The translations under genes and the position numbers were made by a program. Below the pieces are notes generated by a model. It did no database searches. It was given only the letters and a program-made list of their open reading frames with translations, and was not told the origin of the DNA. A DNA stretch of 64,000 nt from Carnegiea gigantea (Eukaryota; Streptophyta; Magnoliopsida; Caryophyllales; Cactaceae): NCBI GenBank assembly GCA_029747015.1, contig JAKOGI010000827.1:224001-288000 (forward strand), given 5' to 3'. Below are positions 1 through 12,479 of the stretch, piece after piece; position 1 is the first letter of the stretch, and each line of letters begins with the position of its first letter.

Positions 1-299
1 TACAGGTGGCCATGGACTGTCCGTAGTTAGCTCTTGTCTTGGTCTTTTTCTTTCTTTCTTTTTTTATAGCCTGTAGGGACCGTGGGTGGGCACCATGAGG
101 TGTCCGTGGAGGTTCTAAATACCTCTTATTGCTGGCTTTTTCTTCTTTCTTATTTTTATTGCCTTCTTTATTGCTTTATTGATTTTCTAGTAGAGGTTCT
201 AAATAACAAAAGCACAAAATATAATAAAAAAGGAACATAAAAAGGGAAAAGTAAAACAAACACTCGGGTTGCCTCCCAAGAAGCGCTCGTTTAGAGCCG

Positions 300-1350
300 G
301 GAGCTCGGCCTTTCTTCTACTCTGGTTGGGGTTTAATGAAAGTTTGGGTATTGGACTCCCCTACAACATATGTTTGGTTTTTATCGCAAACCATAAAGTT
401 GAAGTCTTTCAGCTGAAGCAACCACCTCAAATACTCAGGTTGGAGGTCCTTCTTCGTCATCAAATTACGCCAAAGCGCACTATCAGCATACAAAACAATT
501 TGATATCGAGCTCCATCAGATAGGCCGCTATCTTCATACTCAATCCCATGATCAAAATCCAAATCAACTCCTTCCATAAGAGGTAAACCAAGAACTAATT
601 GAGTGAGCCTGTAGTAGCCACTCATGGAAGACACAATAGAAGCATAGGTCTCAACCTTGGGTAGGCTAGGTTGTGTAAGAGCAGCAAACTCCACCTTAAC
701 ATAACCCAGGTCGGGATCCTTAGTTGAAACTCAATCAAAATCAGAAGGGTTAGGACGACCCTAATCATCCTCCATCTCAATTTTAGGAGAAAGGGAACTA
801 CATCAGAGAGGAAAGAATTAGGGGAAACAATTTTATCTTCTATAAAACAAAATAAAGTATAACACTTCCACTTCAAATGTTAACCGCCCCCTTTTGCATC
901 AATTGTGCAGCCTGAAGTTGCCAAAAAGGGTCTCCCAAGAATAATATGGCCATCGTCGGTCTCAATCATATCAGCAATGATAAAATATTCAACCACCCAT
1001 AAATCTCCTATTCTTACCGGCACATCCTCCAGTGCACCCAAAGATCGTTTTTCAGAACCATCTACTAATTGGAGTGAAAAAGGTGTTGGTTACAATGGTC
1101 CTAAGTGAAGCTTATGGAATATAGAGTAGGGCATCAAATTGACACTTGCACCAAGGTCACATAGGGCTCTATTAATCTTCACTTTTCCTACTACACAGGG
1201 GATAGAAAAGCTACATGGGTCAGGAAGCTTACGGGGAAAGACGTTGGAGTTCTCAAAATTGCCTTTTTCTATAAAAGTTATGGGCACACCCTCATCATTT
1301 TTCTCCTTACTCTCAGCCATGCTCACCTCTCTACCCTCTACAAGTCTCAT
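300..1350 (-). pseudogene. Family A protease with RNase H-like C-terminal tail
   Basis: A retropepsin-type aspartic protease that would cut the polyprotein. Near 1150 the active-site strand reads ALCDLGASVNLMPYSIF, with DLG in place of DTG/DSG, as is usual in Athila-type proteases. After a gap with stops, 694-317 encodes a tail containing VLYADSALW, then KKDLQPEYLRWLLQLKDF and a terminal QPE. Copy 2 has the same tail after its protease. The tail resembles the last part of RNase H (TDH motif, K-D-x-P-R-x-x-RW-x-L-x-L-x-x-F, compare 23020-22910 in family B). No RT lies between, so the core of pol seems deleted in the family. Confidence 0.65.
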
Positions 1351-1549
1351 GGCCTCAAAATCTTCTACCCTTTCTTTCAGGATAACATAGTTACACTACT
1401 CGTGGGGTTTAAACTTGGGTTCACTAGGTAGTCTAGCTAGGGATATAGATAAAGATGCAACTTGTTGAGCAATTTGTGCTTCTAACATCTTATTATGAGC
1501 AGTAAACATATCAACCTTAGCGGCTAGTTAATTGACTCATCTTGCTTTT

Positions 1550-2750
1550 GTTGTGCTAAAAGCATATTCTCCATCATAGTCTTTAAGTTGGATTTTTGAG
1601 GTCCTTGTTGAGGATAGGATGGTTGGTGAAATCTGAGGGGTGGTCAAAAATTTGCTTGAGGCATGAGTGGGACATTAAACCTATGGGAGAAATTAGGATG
1701 ATCCCTCCAACTAGGATTATACGTACTAGAGAAAGGATCATTTATTAGTCTAGGGTTATAATTCACATAGTTGACCTAGTCACTTACATCTTGGGTAAAA
1801 GGACTACCCACTTGATAGTGCATAGTAAAATGATTGATTAACCCATATACATCACATGATGGGGAAGCGTGACTTGAACTTACATAATTAACATTCAAGC
1901 GATCCATCCAATTTTTGAGATATAGCATCAACCTTAGAAGAAAGCATAAAATAGCATCTAGTTCTAGCTTGCCTCCAACCTTTTTGGGTTGGGTTCTCTT
2001 AGACGATCATTGGAAATTTTTCTGGGCCATTTCTTCTATAAGATTATATGCTTCATCTTCAATTTTGTTCATAAGAGCACCTCGTGTGACCGCATCAATC
2101 GTAGACCTCAATGGCTGAGTGGCTCCATTATAGAATGTCTGCACAATTATCTAACTTTGAAGACCATGGTGAAGGAATAGTCGTAAAAGATGCTTGAATC
2201 ACACCCAGGCTTCTTAGACTGTCTCATCTTCCTTTTGAGTGATAGTAGTCATTTGATTCCGCAAGCTTGCTGTCTTTCATGGAGGAAAGAACTTGGCAAA
2301 AAAGACTTTTATAAGCTCATCCCATGTCGTGATGCATCTTTAAAGTCAATGAGTGAAGCCACGCCCTCGCCTTAACCCTAAGTGAAAAGAGAAATAGGCA
2401 CAAGCGAATGGCATCGGTAGAGACTCCGTTGAGCTCTAACGTGTCACAAACCTCTGAAAAGATCGAGAGGTGTAGGTTTGAATCTTCTAACGGGGTGCCT
2501 CCGAACTGGATTGCTACCCCATTGATACAAGGGCTGGTTGAGCTCATAATTTTCACTTCTATGATTGGCCGAGCGATACTCGAGGAAATGCCTTAGACTC
2601 CCAGGGTAACAAAATCCCAAAGTATCCTTCTTTGGTCACGTCCTATTCCTACCATCAACAAGAAACTGCTTGAGCCTTTAGCCTTTGCTCTTTTACCCTT
2701 AATTTCTTCCTCCTAGAGTGAAAATAGCTTTCCATTTCTGGATCGAATTC
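1550..2750 (-). pseudogene. Family A gag, broken
   Basis: Gag forms the particle that packages element RNA. The clearest part is at 2556-2317, with QFGGTPLEDSNLHLSIFSEV and then LFLFSLRVKARAWLHSL, the usual retrotransposon gag capsid motif. Further toward lower coordinates, scattered matches to copy 2 continue through the region where the zinc knuckle should be. Several stops and frame changes interrupt it, so no full-length product is possible. Confidence 0.7.
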
Positions 2751-2887
2751 AAACGGGAAGGGACTTTGGATATACATGAGAAATCCTGTAAAACTATCAA
2801 AGCAAATAAAAAATACAAAGAAAAAGAAAGAATGACAAAGAGCTTAGTCAATTTCTAAGGGCTAACTCTATATCCATATAAATTTGG

Positions 2888-2905
2888 TCCCCGGCAATAG
2901 TGTCA
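2888..2905 (-). other. Primer binding site, tRNA-Asp type
   Basis: The minus strand reads TGACACTATTGCCGGGGA, matching 14 of 18 bases of the site used by Athila elements (TGGCGCCGTTGCCGGGGA, complementary to the 3' end of tRNA-Asp). All four differences are transitions. It lies six bases inside the LTR end. Confidence 0.8.
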
Positions 2906-2911
2906 AAAACT

Positions 2912-4150
2912 TGACCCATGCCTGCAAGTACACAGGTGTTGTAGTTTAGAAAAGACATTATTCCCACAGAGACCAAACGTAATCTATTGAGTTTTATCCT
3001 ATAAAAGTGCTACATAAGCAAATTTTAATTGGTTGTTTGAATAGCGCTAGAATCTATTTAGAAAATTCAATCAATTTAAAAGATCTAGGGATTTGCTTTG
3101 CCTAGTAAAGATGTGAATCAATGGAATATAACATGCACTTGACCTATATTGGGAGATTAAAAGGGGTGCTATCACATTTAGAATTCAATCTTTTCTTTCG
3201 AAATAAACTAAACTACCTGAACTAACCAACTGTCATTCTTTCAAATGTCCTTGTTTAGTCTAAGTTATGGATTTTTAATGGTTAAAACTCCTCTTAACAA
3301 GCAAATCTTTCTCAAGTATTGCCAAGTCAAATCCTGTCATGTTAGTCAAACAGTAAGTTTCACCTTTCAGTCCTTCACTTAATTATTTAGAATTAGGAAG
3401 TAAATTTGACCAAAATTCACTCATAACAATCTCACACACAAGATAGAACTCAACCAATTCTAATCAAGAACAAGCACAACTAAATAAAAATTAGAGATTC
3501 CAACATCACTACATAGTTAAAAATCCCTAGATTGAGAAAATTATTCACACATATTTGAAATAACAACAACTAAACAAAGTTTGAGAGAAGAAAACTGAAC
3601 ACAATTAGAGATCCTCCAAGGGTTTCCCAACTTTGCAGAGGCTCCAAAACTGCAAGCACTTCTTCACAACTTTCATTCTTAAACTCAACACTAATTAAGA
3701 AATATAAAACTAAACTAAGAAAATGAAAAAGAGAGGAGGAGATTAGAGAATATAAGTTCTCTTTTGCTATTTATCCCTTTAATCTGCTTTGAAATGGCTC
3801 TATTTCAAGAAGAACTCGATCAATCTTAACCACACAATGAAGGAAAATGAAGAGACTTGCAGTTATGAACTCACCACGGGTCGTCCGTGGTGAGCTTTAT
3901 CTCGACATTCTTCTAATCTTTCTTCCTTCCACGGGCATAGTAACTTAGAGGTGTCTGTGGGTGGTTAAGCTACACTCATCTAGGGGTCAAATCTGGGGTA
4001 GAATGGTCCAGAAACCTGTAAAACACATAAAAGAACCATGCCTGAATGTAAAAGAGAAAATGGAGTGCATAATATAGCATAAAACACATAATTCTCCCTA
4101 AAAATGGTACAAAATGACCTCAAAATAGAGTGCACTTTAAGGACTTATCA
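2912..4150 (-). repeat. 5' LTR of family A copy 1
   Basis: About 1239 bp. On the element's strand it starts TGATAAGTCC and ends GGGTCA, directly next to the primer binding site. It aligns by eye with the LTRs at 14945-16179 and 33142-34372. It contains a perfect 10-bp inverted repeat at 3870-3894. The bases after 4150 (CTAAG) would be one copy of the target duplication, but the partner is outside the window. Confidence 0.85.
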
Positions 4151-5082
4151 CTAAGCTCTCTTTGAGGGCATGGTTAGCATATGCATGATTGATGAAATGG
4201 CAGCAGTATTCCATGCATATTTTGGGAACCACAAAGGCAAACAGTAACTTAGTTACTTTCATTTTTAGTCATTTTTACGTCTTTGAATTATAATTTTTTA
4301 TTTGAAATAATGTATATCTTGTAATTTCATGTGAAAAATGTGAGCAAAAAATTGATCAATTTGACTTAGTTTCGTCAAGTACGATCACCCAACCCAATTG
4401 ACATGCCGCACTTATTGTCTTATCACTCGCTATAGGCCTGCAAGAAGGGAAAAAAATTAAATAAAGAAGGAAGCGAGTCCAGTTGACCCAAATCTTTCTA
4501 GCCCAGTCTTGCAATTTGCCCAACAGTCAGCACCCCATTTTGTCACATGTGGGTTAGTTCTGTTATATCTCTTCGGCCTAGACTGCAACAAGCCATGCAC
4601 GTATTCTACCTCACTCACACATCCAACCCACACGCTACCCCCTTGTTTCATCCATCATGTGCGTGCCCAGCTCTCATTTACTCTCCCTCCAATCAACACA
4701 TGTGGGACAATCTAATTAGTTTCTCACTTCTTCTTTTCCCACTTCTACATCTGGGCCTCTGTTTCAGGTGGGCTTATTCTGACTGTTCCAAGCAACTGAA
4801 CCAGCAAGATCTCATGCCAGCCCCTCTTTGTCTCCTCCTTTGCTTGCAACCTAACCCAGTCGTCCAACCGTATTTCTGATTTTCCTTTTTTCCTTTTGTT
4901 CCTCCATTACCTTAGTTTTTCCTCATTTTATTTTTATTTTATTAATCAAAAATCACAAAATGGATGTTGCTTTGTTATTGTTTGATTATTATTATTGTAA
5001 AAGTGCAACACTCTTTTATTACCACTGGGCTATATGCTTGATATACGCTCTTTGCTCTTAGAGCCAAGAATTCAACCCTTGG
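4151..5082. other. Stretch without a recognisable gene
   Basis: AT-rich flank followed by a pyrimidine-rich, slightly GC-richer patch at about 4450-4880. Open frames exist there on both strands but show no domain, and the composition recalls the U3 regions of the family B LTRs without a clear alignment. Nothing else is seen. Confidence 0.5.
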
Positions 5083-6245
5083 TTTGAACATTTTGGAGAT
5101 ATTGATTCATTGCTAGAGATATGTTCCATTGTCCTTTTAAATATTGTCTCTAACGATACTCTTTGTTTGTATCTTTGATTTTCCTTCCTTTTTTAAGGAT
5201 AAAGCTAATCGCCAGTTGGCTGCTCAGACTAAGATCACCTTTTATGACCAAATACAAAGTGAATTCTTGAATAAGTTTCACTTTGTTGGTAAATTGATTG
5301 CTTTAAGATGTGCTATGATCGCTTTCTCACAAAAGAAAAATGAATAATTACATGAAGGTTGGGAAAAGTTTAAAGAGGTATTGTAAAAGTTTTCCTCACC
5401 ATAAAGTCCCTATGTGGCAAACTGTCTAGAGTTTCTATTATGGCTTAGACAAGGATAATATGCAAATGGTTGATACGTCTTGTGGTGGCAACTTCTTATA
5501 TAAGAATCTTAAAGAAACTTAGCAATTGTTTGAACAATTGAGTAAAAATTCACGTTTGCATACTACATCCTTATATTTTAACTTGCCGAGGTAATTGTGA
5601 AGCTGTAAAGAGGGGATATATGAGGTTTTATATTTGATTGAACTTTCTAGCACAATTGATGCTTTATATAAGAAATTTGGGCAATTGTTGTGCATGAATA
5701 AATTGCTTAACGCCCCTCTTATATAAGATGTGTGTTCAACTTGTGCTGACTCCATGCATGCTTCCGTTGACTATCCTTGTGTTGGTAAGGCCGATTGTGT
5801 GACTAAACAAGTAAATGCTACCTAAAAATTTTCTCCAACCAATAATCCTTATTGTAGCACCTCTAATCATAGTTGGAAGAATCCTTAAGTCTAATCTAGT
5901 ATACCTTCTATATTTGGTTTTCCAAATTGAAGATATGTTCCTCCTACTCGTCATCAAGCTCCATATAGGATTTCTAACCTACATAAGGTAATTTATGCTT
6001 TTAAGACCTTCACTTATGTTGTCCAAAATATTAACTCTAAGCTCCTAGTAATTGAGTCTAACAAACATGTTATATATTGAGACTCAAAATCTATAGCTAA
6101 GCTGGAAACCCCATTGGGCAACTAGTTGTAGGAAAAAAGTGAAGAAGGAAAACTTCAAAGTCATCACATACAGAATCCTAAAAGCCAACAATTTAAATAA
6201 TTGAAAAACGTTATGGTTCTTATGAGTGGTAAAAAGTGGATAATA
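5083..6245 (+). pseudogene. Family B gag fragment
   Basis: This aligns along its length with the family B gags at 62270-63450 (same strand) and 26620-25480 (opposite strand). Readable pieces include DKANRQLAAQTKITFYDQIQ and FLNKFHFVGK, then the LHEGWEKFKE segment. It starts inside the capsid region, breaks off after the segment that follows the knuckle, and has no LTR on either side. Many stops and small indels show it is old. Confidence 0.75.
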
Positions 6246-6859
6246 ATGTGAATAAGAAAAGTTTTTGGGATAATACTATTTTCCTTAGGGGTAATAGCGG
6301 TGTTTAATCTTAGAGCTGACATAGATCCTATTAAGGCAGCATGTTTTAATGCAATAATGCCTAATGCAAGTGTAGCTAAAATAACTTCCCGTATGAATTT
6401 CAAATCTCACCCTCTTTAAAAAATAACCCCATTAGAGTCGACACGGTAAGGACCCCAAGTCCAGCGAACATATCACATGGTGCAGTTCCCCATGAATGGC
6501 CATTGGATGTTTTATTATTTTTTTTTGGAACTAAATCAGATTTACTTTGTTTTAATTTTTTTAACAAACATGAAAAGATTGCAGCCAAACCATAGGTCCA
6601 AGCCAATGGGCTGATCCAGGAGCCCAGGCTAGATCCTAATCTAACTCCCTTGAACGGATCTTGGTGATTTCTATTGCCTGGCCTAAGAAATAGGCTTGTA
6701 GGTTTGGTCCAAGAACCCAACCATGTTCCTATGTCAGAAATGAGCCTAAATCCAGGTCCAGACAATTTTACTATTAGGATCTTAAACCAATCTACCCAAT
6801 TTAAAAAACTGAAGTAAAAGAAAATAAATAGGAGAAAAAAGAAAAGCATAAAACTTTAA
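6246..6859. other. Unassigned sequence
   Basis: No known domain was recognised. The minus strand holds an open frame over 6849-6400 with a hydrophobic start and a Gly/Trp-rich middle, and another frame over 6403-6164 whose end is antisense to the gag fragment. Neither resembles a family known to me. It may be part of the LTR-like repeat to its right. Confidence 0.35.
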
Positions 6860-8149
6860 CTAATAGTGCTGCCAGTGAGTTTAAGGAAAACTTACAAACC
6901 AATACTACTCCTTGAAGCGAGCCTTGAACCAATAGGGACAATCGAGGGAGACCAAAACAGACACCTGATTCGCTTCAAAAAAGTGTTTCGAAAAGCCCCT
7001 GAATAATCCCCTGATGTAGGGACCATCTTGACTCCATAGGCTCGAACTGTAGATCTAGATTTAGGGGCGATGGTATGGCGATCTAATGAGGTGCAACACA
7101 TCACTACCCACTATCACTAACAACCTCTACTATTCAATATCGGAAATTAGATCCTAACTCCACTATCACCCAATCATGCAACATATTAGCATCACATCAA
7201 ATAATGCAAGTGCAAGGTACAATATTAGCTCAGTGAAATCCAAGATAAAATAAATGATTACAGCGGGCAAGGAACTACCTAAAGATTATATCTTTGCAAA
7301 CTTGAAATCAAAAATCATGAAAAGAAATAAAGTAAATGGATAGAGGGAGGATTGAGGTTACACCCTCAGGATACCCAACCTAATTTACCTGGAAACCCAG
7401 TAAAGTAAGGTCTTTTAATAATTAAATAGGTCTCTCCTTCTCAATGCTCTCAGTGTAGGAAATATTTCACTGAGGATTTGGCCTGATTTCTACCTCTCTA
7501 ACAAGATCTCATGATTTTTCAATGCTCTCACTAATGGAAATTTAGTGCCAATTTCTAATGTCTATTGATGCCCCTAACCCTTGTGGTAGCTTTCATAGTG
7601 TTTGAGGGATTACTCTAAATCAATTTTGAGAAAGAAGACCTAATCCTAGTCTCTTCAAGGTTAATCTAAATGAGTTAATGAATTCAGCAAGGATTCTAAT
7701 CAATTAGACGCGGTGAACTAATCCAACTGAGGTTCTGATTACTCAGACACTTTGAACTAATCGAACAGGGTCTTGATTAATTAATGTTACTTACATAGAC
7801 ATCGTGTCAGAGTGCACAAAGGTAGAGGAACCCGACCAAGTTCTTTGTCAAGTGAACCACCTAGGTTTCCTGGCTTGGATCAGGCCCATTAGGCCAGTTC
7901 CTCCCGCTCTCCCTTCTATTTCCTTTTTATTTCAGACTCTATGAGATGCCATTTTTTAATGTCTACAACCATATAAGTTTTGACAAAAATACTACAACAT
8001 TTATTTATTAAAGAAATTAAATATCATTTTTCACTATAACATACTTAATTTTTATTTAATATAATATTGATGTCATGCAAATGGGTCTTTATCATATAAG
8101 ATCTTACTTAGTCTTGATGTTAGGAAATGGGGTGTTACAGACACTTCTC
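6860..8149 (-). repeat. Candidate solo LTR or related repeat
   Basis: The minus strand starts TGTAACACCCC at 8149, a very common start of chromovirus-type plant LTRs. The stretch has no coding domains and lies at the left edge of the Tat-like gag remnant. The other boundary was not found and no target duplication could be confirmed. It could instead be the end of a longer decayed element. Confidence 0.35.
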
Positions 8150-8154
8150 TATTG

Positions 8155-9204
8155 CTCTTAAAAGAGCAGCATAAGCCTAGCTCAACAAGCTGTCCCTAAG
8201 ATAAATTAAATCCTATGATGATCTTCCCATTAGCTTTCAAAGCTAGTTCATGGGAAGTGCAAGGACTCTAAAGCCAGCCGCAAAACTAATGGAGTCATCT
8301 TAAAGAGATCAGGAGTCTCTAACTGAATATGTGCAAAGATTCACTTGTGATAAATTCTTTATGGGTGACCTTAGGCCATATGTTACCTTAGCTTCTTTAT
8401 CAAAATTTTAGCTAAAAAGGTCTATGTGAAAATTTTATCATGGAATCACCTGCCACCTGAAAAGAAGGCCACAAGATGGTAAAAAGGTATATACAGTTAG
8501 AGGCTACTATGAGAGGGGATAAGACTCCCAAAGAGGTGCCAAAGGGGGACAAAAGAAGGCTAGTCAAGCAAAGTCAGAAGGGAAAGAAAGAAAGGGCCCT
8601 TGAGAAAGAATCTCTCTTTAACACCTCAAAAAGTAAGATCTTAACAGACAGTAAGAGCCATGTGCATATGAACTATCCCAAGTCTCTTAAAATAGAGACC
8701 TAAAAACAAGAACATGGATAAATTGTGTACATTTCATAGAGACATTAGGCATGAAATAGAATCCTATTGGGATCTAAAAAGGGCATTTTTAATGATTTGA
8801 CCAACAAAGGAAAGCTAGACTATTACCTCAACATATGCCCTAAAAGAAGAAGAAACATCTACATGAGAGGAGTTTAGAAGAAGATGACCCTCGAGATACA
8901 CCCCTCAAAGGCTCTATACAAGTAATGTCTAGGGAGCAACCCCTAGCTAGATTGTTAAGGAGCTCATCCAGAGTCATCTAACTGCTCTTAATCAAGTAGC
9001 CCCATGAGTGAACTAGGTATCTGTGAACTCTACTCCCTAGTTTTTTGAAGGTGTTAGACGCATATCTTAACCACGTCAAGATCCTATGATTATCAAGTTA
9101 ATAGTAGCAACCTATAAAATTAGTAGGGTACTAGTAGATATAAGAAGCTTTAGCTAATATCATGTTCTGTAATTGCTTCTTTCAGCTTGGTTAGAAAAAT
9201 AAAG
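8155..9204 (+). pseudogene. Tat-like gag and start of protease, left half
   Basis: Gag pieces are readable in shifting frames: SLTEYVQRFTCDKFF near 8320, then after 8745 GIFNDLTNKGKLDYYLNI and CPKRRRN, a layout typical of Tat-clade gag after the zinc region. Protease follows with LIVATYKI and VLVD near 9100-9135, where the catalytic triplet has decayed. The reading stops at 9204, where a chromovirus-like element begins, and resumes after 35474 in the expected order. This is the oldest layer of the nest. Confidence 0.65.
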
Positions 9205-10260
9205 TGATGCGCAGCAAACTACAAGGTTTTACCTACTCCTCCAAACCAAGGACATGATTCAAGTAGGGGTAGTTATGACTCTTGGGAATATGGGTCAATG
9301 ACGTGGTACTCCAAGGTCATTGTTGTATAGGGCCCTTGAAGGAGTCTAAGTAAGCCTAGAAAAGATGAAAAGGAAATTAGTAGCCATAAATAAAGAGCAT
9401 AACTTTTCCTTTTTTAACTCTATAGACACTTTATTTTATTTTCCAGATCCTGGGCAGGATATTTCCCTAACATCTAGCTCAATCATAAATGGCCCAATGG
9501 GCTCTAAATTTTGGTAAACTACACATGGATAGGTATCCTCAGATTTCTATATTTTTATAAGTTATAGATCACCTTCAGATTCCAAGTACAGAGTGAGTTA
9601 TGGAGCTTAAAGCAGATAAGAGTCGTTGGAGGTCTAGGAAAATATGATTTGATTATGAGCTTAATTTGGCCATCAAATGGGTGATTGGGGTTTAAAATTT
9701 TATGAGAAGTTAGCGGAACAAATTTATCCTTGAATATCTCTCCCAAATTCCTCCAATTGGGATGGTGGAGGACGCCACCAAGTATAAGTGTGGTAAATTC
9801 CATCCTTGCATATTATCTAGTAGTCCCTCTATTTTTCTTTGTTTTAATTATACAACTAGCTAAAATTTTATTGGTTATTTTCCTTATGATTCTATTGCTT
9901 GGAGAGGAGGGCACCCCACTATATAATGGCTTGATTTCTTATGTTCTGTTCAAATTTGGATGATGGAATGAAATTCTTGTTGCTTATTATTTGTCTTCAA
10001 AAATATATTCTTTTTTTTAGAAAAAAAATCTCTCTTAGAGAATGGTGAATGTGAGTCTCCCCCTTATTTTAATCTTTGGTGCATAAGGTGTGCTGATCCT
10101 TTATTATTTACTATTAGCACTATAAGTTTGATCATACAAGCGCTAGTTTTATGGATTGCTCCCTCAAATCTTCTTGCTAGTTTACTGATCTTCTTCAACC
10201 TCTTGGATTTCTCCACAAGTTTATGCCTTTATTTGGTTAAGGGTATTCCCTTATGGAACA
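9205..10260 (+). repeat. 5' LTR of the chromovirus-like element
   Basis: Starts TGATGCG and ends GGAACA. It aligns by eye with 34418-35467 throughout: both contain the ACCTACTCCT segment, the CCCTTGAAGGAGTCTAAG segment, and the closing CTTCTTCAA-CTCTTGG segment. Differences are frequent, pointing to an old insertion. Confidence 0.75.
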
Positions 10261-10263
10261 TTT

Positions 10264-10273
10264 TGGATTAGAG
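10264..10273 (+). other. Decayed primer binding site, tRNA-Met type
   Basis: TGGATTAGAG lies three bases after the LTR end. It fits the plant tRNA-iMet site TGGTATCAGAGC with one base lost and one C-to-T change. The short length leaves some doubt. Confidence 0.5.
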
Positions 10274-10860
10274 AAAAAAAATCCTTCATTAGGGTAAGCA
10301 TAAAAATCTTCAATCTTCATGTTTGATTTACTTTTACCATTTTTCTTTACTATTTTCACCTTTAGATCTTCTTCTTGAAATCTTCATATTTAGTCCACAA
10401 ACAACCCCGAAAATAACCCAAACATAACCCCCAACCTAAACATGACCCTAGGCTCTAGAAATAGCTAAAAACCATCAAAAACACCAATCAGAAATTTGGC
10501 TCTACTAGCGTGTGCCACTTGGCACTCCAATGCTAAAATATTGTACTTTGGAATTTTGAACCAAAAACTTTGCAAGACCGCCCCTTACGACCAATCACGC
10601 CTGTGCCACCTTCCAAGACTAGACAGACACTTGGGATGACTATCGAGTGTCACCAACCACGCTCGTGCCACCCTCCAAACACTCATCTTCTGCCCTTTCT
10701 ACTCTCAACACGACCGTGATGCCTCTTCTTTCAATCTTTTACCCCCTTTTTTCTACGTTGATGCATTACCGGCCATGGTCAATGAAGGAGACCCTTCTTA
10801 TTTTAAGTGCACCTCTGTTGAGCAATCCCATGAGATAAGGAGAGATAAGGCCATCCTTGA
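10274..10860 (+). other. Leader of the chromovirus-like element
   Basis: Untranslated stretch between primer site and gag. It holds three imperfect copies of a motif around GTGCCAC...CCAA at about 10502-10530, 10588-10616 and 10650-10678. The first copy contains the palindrome GTGCCA-CT-TGGCAC. Confidence 0.4.
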
Positions 10861-11780
10861 ACTCCAATAACAAGTGAGAAGGCTAACAAGAGAGCCTATC
10901 TAATGAAAGGTTTCTTTCCTATCAGGCAACAAGGCCACCGTAATCAGAGCTTGATGTTAGCCCTATTGACATTGCTACTCTCCCTCTTAGGAATATTATG
11001 ATTATGAGGATAGAGGATCTAAGAGAAAAGGCATCTGAGAGATGACCTTAGGGATCTTAAGATTGAGGCACCAAAATTTGTTACAATGTTAACCCAAAGA
11101 AGTATCTTGATTGGATACAAGCCATTGAAAAGATCTTCAAACTCATAGAGTATAATGAAGAGAGATCTTTCAAGTTAGCTATTCTCAAGATGAAAGGGTA
11201 TTTATCCTTGTTGTATAAGAATTTGAACAAGAATAAAGCAAGGCAAGCTATGTTTAAGATCCAAACCTGGTCCGCACTCAAGAGGCATATGGATAAGAGG
11301 TTCTTACCTTCCTTATAGATACAAGAGCTCTAGGTCAAAATGATCTCTCTTACCCAAGAGAATCTTAAGACATAAGAGTACATTAGGGAGTTTGAACAAC
11401 TCTAAATCAAGTTCGGATTGAATGAAGACATCGAGCTTACCAGTGCTAGGTTCATCAAGGGATCATCTCCTAGTATTTCCAATAAGGTGGATTTATAACC
11501 TTATTTATTCTTTGATGATATTTCTAACTTTCCATGAAGATAAAGAACCAACTTAAGGGTAGAAAACCCTTTCAAACGCCTTACTCTAATCACCTCCAAA
11601 GCATCAACACAGGTGTCTCCCCTTAGAACATAGTTGACACTACTCCTGTAACTATTAAATCCCTTGAAAAGGGTAAGGGGATAACTAGTTAACCACCAAA
11701 GAGGTTAGAGGGAAAGAAGTGCTTCGAATTCCATAGATGTGGGCACTTCCAACAAGATTGTCCCAGCTAAAGAATTGTCA
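10860..11780 (+). pseudogene. Chromovirus-like gag, broken
   Basis: The capsid part reads KKYLDWIQAIEKIF at about 11098, then LAILKMKGYLSLLYKNL and later RHMDKRFLP, the standard order in this gag family. The nucleocapsid zinc knuckle at about 11719-11765 reads CFEFHRCGHFQQDC; the second cysteine of C-x2-C is replaced by phenylalanine. Stops occur between the pieces. Confidence 0.75.
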
Positions 11781-11899
11781 CCATTAGAGAGGTAGAGGCA
11801 ATCCAAGCTATTAAAGAGAAAACTAATGAAGAAGAAGAAGACATCGATGAGAGTACCTTGATCACTTTGAACATGGGTGGGCTATTAGTGACTAAAAGG

Positions 11900-12345
11900 A
11901 CACTCCATGTCAAACAGGCTACAATATGAGTAAATCTTCCACTCGAGGTACACAATTGGACTCTAAATGTGTGAGATTGTCATCAATGGGTGTAGTTGTA
12001 TGAATATAGCATGAAGGATACTCATTGACAAGCTTCAATTACTCACCAAGGTGCATCTAACTCCTTCCTCTATGGAATGGCTCAAGTAAGGAAATGAGGT
12101 AACCATTTCTAAACAAGCCCTTGTTTCTCTTCTTGTTGCTCTATATAGTGGGGAAGTTGTTTGTGATATCCTCCCTATGGATGTATGCCACTTGTTGCTT
12201 GGTGTCGTATGGTTATAGGATAATCATGTGACTCATGATAGGCATGCTAATACATATGCACCCAAGCATAAGGGTCGTAGTCTTACATTAGCTTCATTAC
12301 CTCAACCTAAACCTCATAACATTAAACTGGGGAAGGTAAGTGAGA
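11900..12345 (+). pseudogene. Chromovirus-like protease, broken
   Basis: The segment after the active site is readable: IVINGCSCMNIA, LIDKLQLLTK, and DILPMDVCHLLLGV, which fits the flap and the LLG motif near the C-terminus of retropepsins. The catalytic Asp triplet is not preserved (the equivalent reads NGCSC). In-frame stops at about 12090 and 12217 disable it. Confidence 0.65.
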
Positions 12346-12479
12346 AAAACCTCCATATAAGTGAAACATAGGTAGAGAGAAGCAATAGTAAGAGCAAGCC
12401 TATATTTACCTTCCCAGTGGTAGAAACAAACACAAGTGAGGGATTGAAACCCATGCATCCTCTAGCTCAATCATTCTTA

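Larger units (their letters stand above)
1..4150 (-). mobile_element. Athila-like LTR retrotransposon, family A copy 1, 3' part outside the window
   Basis: Read on the minus strand, the order is a 1.24-kb 5' LTR, a tRNA-Asp-type primer site, gag, protease, and a tail resembling the end of RNase H. The sequence then leaves the window at base 1. The same order and related sequence occur at 30575-34372, so the two belong to one family. No RT or integrase lies between protease and the window edge; in copy 2 the same interval also lacks them. Stops and frameshifts make it a dead copy. Assignment to Athila rests on the Asp primer site, the gag type and the ORF1 seen in copy 2. Confidence 0.85.

Noticed and set aside
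1139..1390. 83-codon plus-strand frame
   Set aside because: Antisense to the family A protease.
4457..4879. Plus and minus frames of 64-110 codons
   Set aside because: No domain; low-complexity pyrimidine-rich DNA.
6164..6849. Two minus-strand frames with hydrophobic stretches
   Set aside because: No known family, and one overlaps a gag fragment in antisense; not enough to call a gene.
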